Below, in pieces: positions 15,694-23,616 of a stretch of 36,152 bases of DNA (its first letter is position 1; every line of letters begins with the position of its first letter). The stretch covers positions 1 through 36,152 of the forward strand of contig JANMZO010000184.1 of NCBI GenBank assembly GCA_031383405.1, written 5' to 3'. A program made the position numbers and the translations under genes. Under the pieces are notes generated by a model, which saw nothing but the letters and a program-made list of their open reading frames with translations, was not told the DNA's origin and did no database searches. This DNA is from JANMZO01 sp031383405 (GTDB lineage: Bacteria > Actinomycetota > Acidimicrobiia > Acidimicrobiales > JANYDT01).

Positions 15694-15951
15694 TGGATCG
15701 AGAGTTTCTCGGTGTTGACCAGGCTTCCTCACGACGTTCGCCTGTCCGGCCCCGACGCGGCGAAGGTACTCGGTTCTGTTGTGCCAACCACTCGTGTTCT
15801 TCCTCCGACGAACAGGTTGGGTTCGCCGAGTGGGTCAAAGCAAGTGCAGTGGTGGGCGGGGCGGTGTACGCAGCACTGGTTGCCTGGGTCTCGAAGTGTG
15901 CCGAGTTGCCACTCATCACGCGGGACACAAGAGCGCTTCATCGATGTGCGA
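15694..15951 (+). pseudogene. Frameshifted VapC remnant
   Basis: One frame reads WIESFSVLTRLPHDVRLSGP followed by DAAKVL, the middle block of a VapC. Another frame reads VVGGAVYAALVAWVSKCAEL followed by PLITRDTRALHRC, the C-terminal block (family form GGAxYDALVA...LPLLTRDRRA). The N-terminal catalytic strand is missing, a frameshift separates the halves, and the third Asp is replaced by Ala. It lies back-to-back with the vapBC promoter at 15674. Nothing recognisable lies in 15952-16090. Confidence 0.6.
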
Positions 15952-16103
15952 GGCCGCCCCGCAGGCACGAGGCTGGGGCACTCAGCTCACCGAACCTCGG
16001 GGCACGACCCATCGTGTCGGCTGACGGGTGACATGCGCGATGTGGTCGAAGTCGGTGACGATGGCGCGGCTGGCGGGTCAGGAACCACGCGGTAATGTAA
16101 ATA

Positions 16104-16134
16104 CGTAAGGTGCAGTTTCGTAAGGTATACTTTC
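16104..16134 (+). promoter_or_regulatory. Promoter with tandem operator-like repeats
   Basis: CGTAAGGTGCAGTTTC (16104-16119) and CGTAAGGTATACTTTC (16119-16134) are direct repeats with 15-bp period. The second contains a consensus-like -10 TATACT (16126-16131) placed 7 nt before ATG 16139. A third degenerate copy may lie at 16090-16103. It is a likely repressor site on a leaderless promoter. Confidence 0.6.
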
Positions 16135-16138
16135 CTCC

Positions 16139-17611
16139 ATGACCGCATCCCGCATCACCAAACCGGCGGATGTTCGAGGGCGAGACGCCGAATGGACGGC
16201 TCTCCACGACTTCGCAAGTGCGACCAACCCAGTCGGGGCACTAGGTCTTCTGTACGGTCGGCGACGCACAGGCAAGAGTTTTCTCCTACGTCGACTCGTC
16301 GAATCGCTCGGCGGAATCTACTTCCAGGCAACCGAGAGCGAACGGCCCGACGCGCTCGTCGAGTTCGGAAACGCGGTCGCATCAGAGGCCGTCGCATACC
16401 CGCAGGCGGCAGAGCCCATTGTCTACTCAGACTGGGACGACGCATTTCGTCGGCGCTCCGGGATTGTCGTGATCGACGAGTTTCCTTATCTTCTGAGGCA
16501 TAGTCCCGAGCTTCCGAGCCTGCTGCAGCGGATCATTGACGAGGCGTCAAATTCCGCTCGGCCGCCGATCCGATTCATTCTGTGCGGCTCATCGCTGTCC
16601 GTGATGAGCACGCTGCTGCGAGGCCAGGAGCCGCTCCGAGGGCGGGCCACGCTCGACATGTTCCTGCGGCCGATGGACCACATGCAGGCGGCCGACCTCT
16701 GGGGCGTCGATGATCTCGACGTGGCCGTTCGACTCCACGCCATATTCGGCGGAGCGCCGGGCTACCGGGCGTTGACCACCGGGCTCCCCAAGTCGACACA
16801 GCAAATCGGTGAGTGGCTCCGGACAAACGTGCTCAATCCGAGTCATGCCTTGTATCGCGAAGACGAGTACCTGCTCCAGGAGGAGCGCACCATCACGGAC
16901 CGGGCGTTGTACGGATCGATCCTGCAGGCCATCGCCTCCGGCGTCGCTTCCCAAACGGAGCTCGCCGGACGTCTCGGTCGGAGTCGGGAAAGTCTCACGC
17001 ATCCACTCACGACGCTGATTCGCGCCGGGTTCGTGGTCCGCGACGAAGACCTGCTGAACCCGAACCGTCCCGAGCACCGATTGGCTGACCCCATCATCCG
17101 ATTCATCCGGCTTGTCGTCCATCCGTCGCGGGCGTTACTCGACGAGGGCCATTGGGACATCGCCTGGCAACGGGCCGCTCATCGACTCGACGCCAATATT
17201 TTCGGACCACACCTCGAACAGATAGCGCACCGCTGGGCATCGGTCATGTTCCAACCCGAGGCCGGGGGATTCGTGTCGAGCGTCGGACACACCCGCGTCG
17301 CCGATTCGCGCACCCGGAAATCGATCGATATCGACCTCGTCGCACTGGGCGAGAACGCGGACGGCGCACCAGCGGTGCGACTTCTCGCGGAGGTGAAATG
17401 GTCCGCCAATGCGTTCGGACCCGGAGCCATAGATCGACTCTCCCACGCACGTAACCTGTTGGGAGCGCTCGGCCACAACGTCGCATCATGCGAATTGGCG
17501 CTGATCAGTCGTGACACGCCGTCGTTGCCGGACGAAGGACTGCGGGTCGGACTCAACCAGCTGTATGGAACGCCAGACCGCACCTCGAAACGCCGTCGAG
17601 CACGTCGGTGA
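16139..17611 (+). CDS. AAA/STAND-type ATPase with C-terminal PD-(D/E)xK-like domain (DUF234 family)
   Basis: A 490-residue protein of the 'archaeal ATPase' family that also occurs in bacteria. Residues 15-200 form the P-loop domain with Walker A GRRRTGKS (40-47), Walker B IVVIDEFPYL (VIDE 111-114) and a sensor strand FILCGSSLSV (147-155). A winged-helix part follows (QTELAGRLGRSRESLTHPLT). The C-terminal DUF234-like region ends with D399 in IDIDLVALG and E418-V-K420 in LLAEVKWS, the D...ExK arrangement of restriction-endonuclease-fold nucleases. Cellular role in this family is poorly known; many members lie in mobile or defence contexts. It is leaderless from a promoter with two tandem repeats and is flanked by a vapC remnant and a cyclase remnant. 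Confidence 0.8.
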   Translation: MTASRITKPADVRGRDAEWTALHDFASATNPVGALGLLYGRRRTGKSFLLRRLVESLGGIYFQATESERPDALVEFGNAVASEAVAYPQAAEPIVYSDWDDAFRRRSGIVVIDEFPYLLRHSPELPSLLQRIIDEASNSARPPIRFILCGSSLSVMSTLLRGQEPLRGRATLDMFLRPMDHMQAADLWGVDDLDVAVRLHAIFGGAPGYRALTTGLPKSTQQIGEWLRTNVLNPSHALYREDEYLLQEERTITDRALYGSILQAIASGVASQTELAGRLGRSRESLTHPLTTLIRAGFVVRDEDLLNPNRPEHRLADPIIRFIRLVVHPSRALLDEGHWDIAWQRAAHRLDANIFGPHLEQIAHRWASVMFQPEAGGFVSSVGHTRVADSRTRKSIDIDLVALGENADGAPAVRLLAEVKWSANAFGPGAIDRLSHARNLLGALGHNVASCELALISRDTPSLPDEGLRVGLNQLYGTPDRTSKRRRARR

Positions 17612-17672
17612 ATCGCGCGCGACGCTCCCAAAGAGCGAACCGTTGCGATGTCGCCACGGTCCGGTGTCAAAG

Positions 17673-18019
17673 GTCCGCATGGGTCTGCACTTCGGTGAAG
17701 CCGTAGAGCGCGGTGGTGACTTCGGACCGGTCGTCAACAGACCTGCACGCGTCGAAACGGCCTCGTTGTGCTCGCCGACCTCAGCCTCGTCGAAGGAGAT
17801 CCGGACCGGGCCCGGGAGATTCTCTCGAAGATCTTCGTCGTCCGGACCCCGATGGGGAACATCTACGCCGACCATCTGGCCCGCCGACTCGGTATTCTCG
17901 ACCAGCACCTCGAACGCAAACTCGCCCCCTTCGGCTGGACACCCGACCAGCGAACCACACACACCGCCAACCAGATGACGGCACTGCGCGCCGAGATGTC
18001 CCGCTGCGGGTGGAAGTAA
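17673..18019 (+). pseudogene. Cyclase-STAND remnant (cyclase core joined to helical tail)
   Basis: Starting at 17673 one frame gives VRMGLHFGEAVERGGDFGPV followed by VNRPARVETAS. This is the second half of a class III cyclase domain (family form GLHTGEA...YFGPxVNRAAR) with a lost Tyr and an Ala-to-Pro change. From 17768 a different frame gives VLADLSLVEGDPDRAREILS followed by KIFVVRTPMGNIYADHLARR, a TPR-like tail ending at the TAA at 18017-18019. The beginning of the cyclase and the entire ATPase are missing. It belongs to a different subfamily from the copies at 2531 and 8225. The stretch 17612-17672 holds nothing clear. Confidence 0.6.
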
Positions 18020-18090
18020 GCACACATACAATTGATTGGACGGGATCTGACAACTCGGATACGTTGCGCTTCCATGATGAGCGGGAAACC

Positions 18091-19296
18091 ATGAGCGATA
18101 TTGCCGTAACCTCGAGCCGGTTCGACTTCGGCCCGACGCATGAAGCGATCCAGCGCTACGTCGACAGAAACATTCTGTCGGGCGTGTCGTCGGCCGTGCT
18201 CGTCGGGCGTGATGTCGTCGATGTCCACTGCGCCGGGTTCGCTGACATCGAGAAAAATAATCCTATGCGCACGGATCACTTGTTCCGCGCGTTCTCGAAC
18301 ACCAAGCTCGTCACGTCGTGCGCCGTCATGGTGCTGTTCGAGGAGCGCCGTGTCGGCCTCGACGATCCGATCGAGAAGCACATCCCGCAGCTGGGTAATC
18401 GCCAGGTGCTGAAACCGGGCGCAACCACGATCGACGACGTCGAGCCGGCCCGAGGGTCGATCACCGTTCGCCACCTCCTGAGTCACAGTGCCGGACTCAG
18501 CTACGGCCTGTTCCCGGGTTCACTGATCTTCAACGCCTACACCGCAGCCAAGGTCGGCGACCCGGCTCGCAAGTTGGCCGAAATGATGGAGACGCTCGCG
18601 CCGCTGCCACTGGTGTTTCATCCCGGTACCGGGTGGGAGTATTCCGTGGCGACCGACGTGTTGGCGCGCCTGGTCGAAGTCGTAAGCGGGCAGACGTTCG
18701 GCGACTTTCTGGCCGAGCGGATCTTCGAACCGCTCAGCATGATCGATACAGGTTTTGTGGTGCCGCAAGCCGAGCAGTCCCGGCTTACGGCGTACTACGC
18801 GGGCGCGAACCTGTTTGACCCGATGGAACCCGGGCTGACCCGGACCGACGACGCGCCGTATCCGGGAGCGTATCTGCGACCGGTGCCGTTCCAGTCGGGC
18901 GGCGGCGGACTCGTGAGCAGCCTCCCCGACATGGTCGCCTTCATCCGCAGTTTCCTGCCGAACGGGCGTACGCTGCTCAAGCCGGAAACCATCGCGTTGA
19001 TGATGACCAACCAGTTGGCCGACGGCGTATCGATCGGCTTTCCCGGCATTGGTCGTGTGGAAGGAAAGGTGTTCGGTCTGGGTGGGGCGTTGACGGTCAC
19101 CCCCTCCGCGATCGATCCCAGAGAGTCAACCGGTGAGTTCGAGTGGGGCGGAATCGCCGGTACCCACTGGTGGATCTCGCCGAAACACAACCTTGCCGGT
19201 CTCTGCATGACACAGCGGCAGATGGGCTTCTGGCATCCGTTCTCCTTCGAGTTCAAGCGCCTCACCTACCAGGCCGTGGTCGGCGAATCCGCCTGA
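18091..19296 (+). CDS. Class C beta-lactamase-family serine hydrolase (EstB-like)
   Basis: A 401-residue serine hydrolase of the beta-lactamase/DD-peptidase superfamily. RAFSNTKLVTS carries the SxxK motif (Ser69, Lys72). WEYSVATDVLARLVEVVSG gives the Tyr motif as Y184-S-V instead of Y-x-N. HLLSHSAGLSYG and a C-terminal GGIAGTHWW complete the pattern. The Y-S-V form and absence of a signal peptide favour an esterase or lactonase (EstB/LovD-like) in the cytoplasm over an antibiotic-destroying enzyme. ATG 18091 is chosen because homologous sequence starts soon after and the upstream frame runs through a cyclase remnant. GGGAAACC before the start is a weak ribosome site. Confidence 0.8.
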   Translation: MSDIAVTSSRFDFGPTHEAIQRYVDRNILSGVSSAVLVGRDVVDVHCAGFADIEKNNPMRTDHLFRAFSNTKLVTSCAVMVLFEERRVGLDDPIEKHIPQLGNRQVLKPGATTIDDVEPARGSITVRHLLSHSAGLSYGLFPGSLIFNAYTAAKVGDPARKLAEMMETLAPLPLVFHPGTGWEYSVATDVLARLVEVVSGQTFGDFLAERIFEPLSMIDTGFVVPQAEQSRLTAYYAGANLFDPMEPGLTRTDDAPYPGAYLRPVPFQSGGGGLVSSLPDMVAFIRSFLPNGRTLLKPETIALMMTNQLADGVSIGFPGIGRVEGKVFGLGGALTVTPSAIDPRESTGEFEWGGIAGTHWWISPKHNLAGLCMTQRQMGFWHPFSFEFKRLTYQAVVGESA

Positions 19297-19364
19297 GCGC
19301 CGGTAGGCAGCCTTTGGGGATGGTTTTTATCCCCCCGATGCCGAAACCCTCCCCAAGCCGTCGT

Positions 19365-19568
19365 TTAGGGAGCTACTCCGGCGATCAGTGCGTCGCATCC
19401 CCGGTCACCCGTGTGTGGCGCAGACTCGGCAATGTTCGCAGCGATTCCAACGGCATCCAGACGATCCGTGTCCATAACGAATTGACGAACCAGCCGAAGG
19501 CGATCGCCGGTCGACTCCTGAACCACAAGGCTCTGCCCCACACGGATCCCGAGCGTGCGAGCGTTCAT
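19365..19568 (-). CDS. Hypothetical small protein, uncertain
   Basis: A 67-codon frame starting at ATG 19568. TAGGAT on the minus strand ends exactly 6 nt before the start, matching the leaderless pattern of real genes here. The protein MNARTLGIRVGQSLVVQEST onward is mixed and soluble, with no motif recognised; a decayed toxin-antitoxin component is possible because such genes surround it. It could equally be chance. Apart from this and the palindrome at 19612, the 19297-19833 gap holds nothing seen. Confidence 0.3.
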   Translation of the reverse strand: MNARTLGIRVGQSLVVQESTGDRLRLVRQFVMDTDRLDAVGIAANIAESAPHTGDRGCDALIAGVAP

Positions 19569-19611
19569 TTGTAAATCCTACGCCCACCATCGCCGAAGGT
19601 CCTCCGTAACT

Positions 19612-19647
19612 GTTCATTCAAGTCGCTCCCGGAGCGACTGAATGAAC
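19612..19647. repeat. Near-perfect 36-bp palindrome
   Basis: The left arm GTTCATTCAAGTCGCTCC (19612-19629) and the right arm GGAGCGACTGAATGAAC (19631-19647) pair along 17 bp around a single central C, with one extra A bulged in the left arm. No T-run follows, so it is not a typical terminator. Confidence 0.85.
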
Positions 19648-19833
19648 AAGAAATCCGCCGAGCACGGAGCAACGAACCCGCGCGGGGCCAGGGTCAGTGC
19701 GTGATGGTGCCATCAACGGCGACTGACATCACAGCCCGGCCGCGAAACGCGTGGGCGCCGACGGCGGATGCACCGCGACGTCGTAGCGGTCTTCTCGTTG
19801 TTCCACTCCTTGGTCGGCTGTAGGCGGGTTACG

Positions 19834-20181
19834 TCACAGGGCGAGGTGAATACGAAGTGCCTCGTCGAGCAGCATCAGCAACTCGCGTGGAAGGATCCCG
19901 ACTCTGGCTCCGATGCGGGCGATGTCGACCGATCGAATCTGCTCGGCCTGAGCCTTGGAATCCTGGTCGAGGCCGCTGTCCGACGCCGGAAGAAACACCT
20001 GGAACGGATATACGCGGGTGATGTTCGATGTCACCGGAACTACCGTGACGACGCCTCGGCCAAGTCGCTGGGCGCTGAGGTTGGCGCCGTCATTTGTAAC
20101 GACCACCGCCGGTCGTCGCTTGTTGGCTTCGGCGCCTCTGACCGGTTCCAGGTCAACCAGACAGATCTCGCCCCGGCGCAT
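19834..20181 (-). CDS. mazF: MazF/PemK-family toxin
   Basis: A 115-residue MazF-family endoribonuclease. MRRGEICLVDLEPVRGAEAN, then KRRPAVVVTNDGAN, is the canonical first block. GVVTVVPVTSNITRVYPFQV is the second, and QAEQIRSVDIARIG carries the QxR motif before the C-terminal helix. It should act as an mRNA interferase. ATG 20181 is chosen because it shares its A with the TGA of the upstream antitoxin (TGATG), which gives translational coupling. The 3' end lies in an otherwise gene-poor stretch. Confidence 0.9.
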   Translation of the reverse strand: MRRGEICLVDLEPVRGAEANKRRPAVVVTNDGANLSAQRLGRGVVTVVPVTSNITRVYPFQVFLPASDSGLDQDSKAQAEQIRSVDIARIGARVGILPRELLMLLDEALRIHLAL

Positions 20182-20399
20182 CAGCTCACGCCGTCTGTGG
20201 TGGTCACGTCCCAGAGTGCGCCGTCGCCGGAATCGGACCATTCGCGCCAGGCGTCTTCGTAGGCGGCCCCCAACTCGCTTGCACGTAGTAGCCGAACTGC
20301 CTTGTGCACGGCGGCGGACCGAGACGGTAAACCTTGGTCGTGGGCGTACCTGTCGAGATAGTCGACGTCGTCTTCGGAAAGGCTCACGCTTACTTTCAT
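20181..20399 (-). CDS. mazE: MazE-type (ribbon-helix-helix) antitoxin
   Basis: A 72-residue antitoxin. MKVSVSLSEDDVDYLDRYAH, then GLPSRSAAVHKAVRLLRASE, is a clear ribbon-helix-helix domain. The rest (YEDAWREWSDSGDGALWDVT) is acidic and Trp-rich, typical of the toxin-wrapping tail of mycobacterial MazE antitoxins. A -10 box TAGCAT (minus strand, 20406-20411) ends 6 nt before the ATG. It is coupled to mazF by the TGATG overlap and presumably represses its own promoter. Confidence 0.85.
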   Translation of the reverse strand: MKVSVSLSEDDVDYLDRYAHDQGLPSRSAAVHKAVRLLRASELGAAYEDAWREWSDSGDGALWDVTTTDGVS

Positions 20400-20405
20400 A
20401 ACATT

Positions 20406-20411
20406 ATGCTA
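20406..20411 (-). promoter_or_regulatory. -10 box of mazEF, leaderless
   Basis: TAGCAT on the minus strand, 6 nt before ATG 20399. Confidence 0.45.
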
Positions 20412-20484
20412 CCTGAAGTAGGAACCCAGTAGCAATATGGCTGTGGTCGGGCCTTCGCCGCGACGGACCCCCGTCCGGGCCCAG

Positions 20485-20931
20485 GAGGCGTACCGCCTAG
20501 GGCTCGGCATCAGCCGAGAACACCGCATCCCTTTCTGGGAAGCCGCCATCGCGCAGGACGCAGCCGGGCTCGAAGTGGACCACCGCGACCCCGAACAAAG
20601 CCTGGCGACCTTTGATGCGGCCATCGACTCGTTCCGGCAGGCCGGCGCCATCGGCGTTCTGGCGGGTGCCCTGGCCAACCTGGCGATCTACCTCGACCGA
20701 GCCGACCGAGCCGAGGTCGCCGCCACCCTCGTCGGCACCACCACCGCTCACCCCAGCATCATCATGGCCGTCGGACTCGCCGATGTGATCAAGCACTTGC
20801 GTGCTGCCCTCGGTTCCGCCCGATTCGACGAGTGCGTCTCCACTGGCGCCGCGATGGAGCTCGCCAACGCGGCCCGTTTCGCCCGCGCCCAGATCCAGTT
20901 GCTTCGATCCGAACTGGCGGAGTCGTCATGA
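20485..20931 (+). pseudogene. C-terminal fragment of a cyclase-STAND paralog
   Basis: The frame reads AYRLGLGISREHRIPFWEAA, DSFRQAGAIGVLAGALANLA, ARFDECVSTGAAMELANAAR and ends RAQIQLLRSELAESS. This is the same order of segments as the last 150 or so residues of the intact cyclase-STAND gene (TLDSFHKAGSG..., SRFDECVANGAVMDLADA). All N-terminal domains are absent. An ATG at 20437 gives a 164-residue open frame, so a protein could in theory be made, but no cyclase or ATPase would be in it. Its TGA overlaps the ATG of the next cyclase fragment. Confidence 0.65.
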
Positions 20932-21368
20932 GGGGTATGCCACGGCCGTCGGGGACGGTGACGTTTCTATTCACCGATATCGAGGGATCGACTCGTCGGC
21001 GGGAAGCCAATGCCGAAGCGACGCGAGCGGCACTGGCGGCCCATGACGACGTGCTGCGAGAGGCGATAGAGGACAGTGGCGGATGGGTGTTCAAGCACAC
21101 CGGCGATGGCGTGTGCGCGGCGTTCGGCGGCGTTCAGCGGCATTCAGCTCGGCACGAGCCGCTCACGATCGCGGGGGAACCGGTGATGCGCGACAGCGAC
21201 AGCGACGGCGCGGCTAGCGCGTCGAGCCCGTCACGCGATCACGGTAACTCCCACTCGGCCGATACGCACGCTCCCGGACACGGGGAGGAACACCCGGAGG
21301 GGGCGTCAGAGGTGCGAACTACCAGATCACCTCGACGTCGTACCGGGTCACGAGTTCGTCATGCGTGA
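20928..21368 (+). pseudogene. N-terminal fragment of a class III cyclase
   Basis: From ATG 20928 or 20937 the frame gives MPRPSGTVTFLFTDIEGSTR through GWVFKHTGDGVCAAFGG, with both metal Asp positions and the Lys before GDG. It leaves the family at about 21126, before the DYFG and NRAAR blocks. The remaining 80 codons (HSARHEPLTIAGEP...) are not cyclase-like. Without the N and R of the transition state it cannot be an active cyclase. Its ATG overlaps the TGA of the preceding C-terminal fragment as ATGA, as in a tandem array whose middle parts have been lost. No gene is seen between 21127 and 21318 beyond this tail. Confidence 0.65.
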
Positions 21369-21708
21369 CGATGACCAGACCTTCATGGCGGGCCTGTGCA
21401 ACGAGGAGCCGATCGAACGGATCACTGTGCCTCGCGGGCAAGAACTCGACTGCTCCCAGGTGGCCGGCGGCGATGGGCAGCTGAAGGATGCGTGACTTCG
21501 GCACGAAGGTTTCGAACCACTCGATGGCTGATCGGTCGAGACCGTTCAACTTGCCGATACGCCGTTTGATGCCCATCTCCCACAGCGACACGTGGGAGGC
21601 GTACACCTCCGCTCCGTCGGCGACCATCGCTGCATGGGCCGCTTCGCCAAGCCGTTCGGGCGCCACGACCGCCCAGATCAGGGCATGGGTATCGAGGAGC
21701 AGCCTCAC
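21319..21708 (-). CDS. PIN-domain toxin (VapC, RLLLDTH type)
   Basis: A 129-residue PIN-domain protein. VRLLLDTHALIWAVVAPERL is the typical start with Asp at position 6, YASHVSLWEMGIKRRIGKL has the conserved Glu, and HSDPFDRLLVAQARHEGLVI, then VTHDELVTRY, supplies the remaining acids. The active site is complete. GTG 21708 is preferred to upstream starts because the domain begins there and it overlaps a TGA as GTGA. The antitoxin that should precede it is only a 5'-truncated stub, so this may be an orphan toxin, silent, or neutralised in trans. Confidence 0.8.
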   Translation of the reverse strand: MRLLLDTHALIWAVVAPERLGEAAHAAMVADGAEVYASHVSLWEMGIKRRIGKLNGLDRSAIEWFETFVPKSRILQLPIAAGHLGAVEFLPARHSDPFDRLLVAQARHEGLVIVTHDELVTRYDVEVIW

Positions 21709-21800
21709 GCCGGAAAGGTCGATCCGCCGAACATGCCGTGGAGCTCGTCGTCGCTCCAACGTAGATCGTCGACGGTCGGGGTTTGCCCGTCTGGTCCGGT
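21705..21800 (-). pseudogene. 3' stub of an antitoxin gene
   Basis: Immediately upstream of the PIN toxin the frame reads GPDGQTPTVDDLRWSDDELH then GMFGGSTFPA and stops at TGA 21705-21707, overlapping the toxin's GTG. It looks like the acidic end of an antitoxin. Upstream the frame meets a TAG with no usable ATG or GTG between, and homology switches to an oppositely oriented VapC remnant. The DNA-binding half is therefore gone. Confidence 0.5.
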
Positions 21801-21972
21801 GCGCCGTGCCGGAGAGCTCGCCCAGGCATACAGCCTGCGCGGCTACGACGCTGTGCACCTTGCTGCCGCCTCGGCCGTGGCCGATTCCGATGTCGTTTTG
21901 GTGACCGGCGACGCTGATCTTGCGAACGCAGCGAACTCGATCGGCATAGCCGTGTCCATCACCAACAAATAG
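21799..21972 (+). pseudogene. 3' half of a VapC gene
   Basis: The frame reads RAGELAQAYSLRGYDAVHLA, then DVVLVTGDADLANAANSIGI and AVSITNK before a TAG. This is the third and fourth acidic blocks of a PIN toxin (YDAVHLA...VTGDADL). The first half, with the first Asp and the Glu, is absent. The piece is joined head-to-head to the antitoxin stub of the neighbouring module, which shows a rearrangement at about 21795. Confidence 0.6.
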
Positions 21973-22133
21973 GGATCATTCACCCAACCCCTACCCCGGA
22001 ACACCGGCTCGGCGGCGGACACTTCGCTCGGCGCAACGACACCGTCTCTGGGTGACCAACCGTCCGTGAAACCGCACGGTCGCCTCGATCTGTCAATACC
22101 ACAGCATGGTTGACGAGCAGTGGCGCAAAGGGC

Positions 22134-22310
22134 CGCGACGTCTGCAAGGTGATCAGGGGTTTCGGCCCGGAGGTCACCAACGGGGCCGCGGCAGCGTTGC
22201 GTTCCACGAAGCTCCCCTTTCTCGTCGCCTGGGGCGCCGACGACAAAGCGTTCAAGCCGGCCCTTGCGGAGCGCTTCTGCGCCGAAGCCCAACCGCAAGG
22301 CTGGTTATGA
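22134..22310 (+). pseudogene. C-terminal fragment of an alpha/beta hydrolase
   Basis: The frame reads RDVCKVIRGFGPEVTNGAAA, LRSTKLPFLVAWGADDKAFK and PALAERFCAEAQPQ. It matches the cap end, the strand carrying the catalytic Asp (AWGADDKAF) and the following helix of alpha/beta hydrolases. The nucleophile half is missing and the final His is not present before the stop. Within 21973-22488 nothing else is seen except a 12-bp tandem duplication, TCAGACTTCATC, at 22375-22398. Confidence 0.5.
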
Positions 22311-22488
22311 TCGAGAACTCCAAGACCCTGTTCTGCTGGGACCAGCTTCAACGTCTCGCGCAACTCATCTCGGATCAGACTTCATCTCAGACTTCATCCC
22401 GACCTGACCCGCACGTCGGACCGGCGGTCGTCGACTCTCCGAAGCCTCACACGACAGAAGTCCGACTCACCGTGTGGGTGACCCTGGG

Positions 22489-23604
22489 TTACGCCGAGAA
22501 CTGTCGCGTGAAATCCCCGAGTTCGGAAAGAGGCGTTTGCCGTGCAGCTTCGTCCGCAAGGCGCTGGGCGGCAAGGCGAAACTCGGGTTCTCCGGTGACG
22601 GTGCTGACCGCCGCCGCGATGTCTGCGGGCGTGGCCGCAGCAGCATCGAGCACAACTCCGCAACCGAGGTCCAGACAGCGGTCAGCGTTGTCCGGATGAT
22701 CTGCACCCAACGGGAGCACAACGACGGGAACACCGGCAGCCAGTGCGGCCATCAGCGTCCCGGATCCCCCGTGGCATACAACTGCTGCACACTGTCCGAG
22801 CACGAGCCGCTGATCGACGTAGTGGGCGATCCTCACCCGTTCAGGCACACCGTGGAACTCGTCGACGTCGACGAATGGCCCGGTAGTGACAAGTGCGTCG
22901 GCTCCCACGATCCGAAGACCATCGACGATTCGACCCAACAGGTCGCCAGACTCGACGTTGAAGACAGTTCCGAGCGTCGCGTACACGAGGGGGCGATCGC
23001 GCACCGGACCGTGAGCCGGGGTCATCGGACGGACCGGCTGCCACCGAGGCGTGACCGGGACTGTCGGGTCACGAAACGATGCGGGAAACGGTGCGACGCA
23101 CAGACCTCCACCCAGGCGAGCCCCATCAGGATCGGGATCGAGCCCGTGTTCGACACGAAGCTCATTCCATGCTTCTCCAACCACGATTTGACTGACCAAG
23201 CGTCCCGCTGCGATCACGTTCACCGTGACACTTGGAATCCCCATCCGCTCCGCCGCGACAAGTGCGCCGAAATCGACTTCGTCGCATAGCAGGAGTTCTG
23301 TGTTGAACTCCTTGAACAAGCTCGCAAGTGCAGTCGCCCGCGCTCGTCCGAAGCGCCTCACGAAGCTGTTTCGCATGGCTGCGCTTTCGAACTCGCGATC
23401 AACAGTGCGAAGCGACAGTCGCTTGTCGGTGATCGTGTCGGGCCCGAGTGGGACCGTTTGAAATCCGTAACGGGCGAGTTGAGGGAGCACAAATGACTGT
23501 CCGATGAACGTGACGTCATGGCCCCAGCCTCTGGCAAGGAGCGCCGACTCAAGCAACGGCCCGGCATGACCCCAACCGCCGACAAACGAGGCGACGACTT
23601 TCAC
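22489..23604 (-). CDS. GT1-family glycosyltransferase (UGT/MGT-like)
   Basis: A 371-residue GT-B fold glycosyltransferase. The N-terminal VASFVGGWGHAGPLLESALL is the GT1 acceptor-domain start with the catalytic-base His in the GWGH turn. The C-terminal VVCHGGSGTLMAALAAGVPV, then VVLPLGADHPDNADRC, is the nucleotide-sugar signature (HGGxGT...P...DQ/DHxxNA). Such enzymes glycosylate small molecules such as macrolides, lipids or sterols, and this one's acceptor is unknown. GTG 23604 is supported by TAGGGT 6 nt upstream, which overlaps the stop codon of the preceding vapC. It is therefore transcribed separately from, although downstream of, the vapBC pair. Confidence 0.85.
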   Translation of the reverse strand: MKVVASFVGGWGHAGPLLESALLARGWGHDVTFIGQSFVLPQLARYGFQTVPLGPDTITDKRLSLRTVDREFESAAMRNSFVRRFGRARATALASLFKEFNTELLLCDEVDFGALVAAERMGIPSVTVNVIAAGRLVSQIVVGEAWNELRVEHGLDPDPDGARLGGGLCVAPFPASFRDPTVPVTPRWQPVRPMTPAHGPVRDRPLVYATLGTVFNVESGDLLGRIVDGLRIVGADALVTTGPFVDVDEFHGVPERVRIAHYVDQRLVLGQCAAVVCHGGSGTLMAALAAGVPVVVLPLGADHPDNADRCLDLGCGVVLDAAAATPADIAAAVSTVTGEPEFRLAAQRLADEAARQTPLSELGDFTRQFSA

Positions 23605-23610
23605 GCTCTC

Positions 23611-23616
23611 ACCCTA
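23611..23616 (-). promoter_or_regulatory. -10 box of glycosyltransferase gene, leaderless
   Basis: TAGGGT on the minus strand, 6 nt before the GTG at 23604. Its first three bases are the stop codon of the upstream vapC. Confidence 0.4.

Noticed and set aside
19612..19647. Palindrome as a rho-independent terminator for the beta-lactamase-like gene
   Set aside because: It lies more than 300 bp after the stop codon and has no T-run on either strand, so a terminator role is unlikely.
20437..20931. Intact 164-residue protein with its own function
   Set aside because: The open frame is a continuous C-terminal piece of the cyclase-STAND family and begins in the middle of the helical-repeat region, so it is a fragment.
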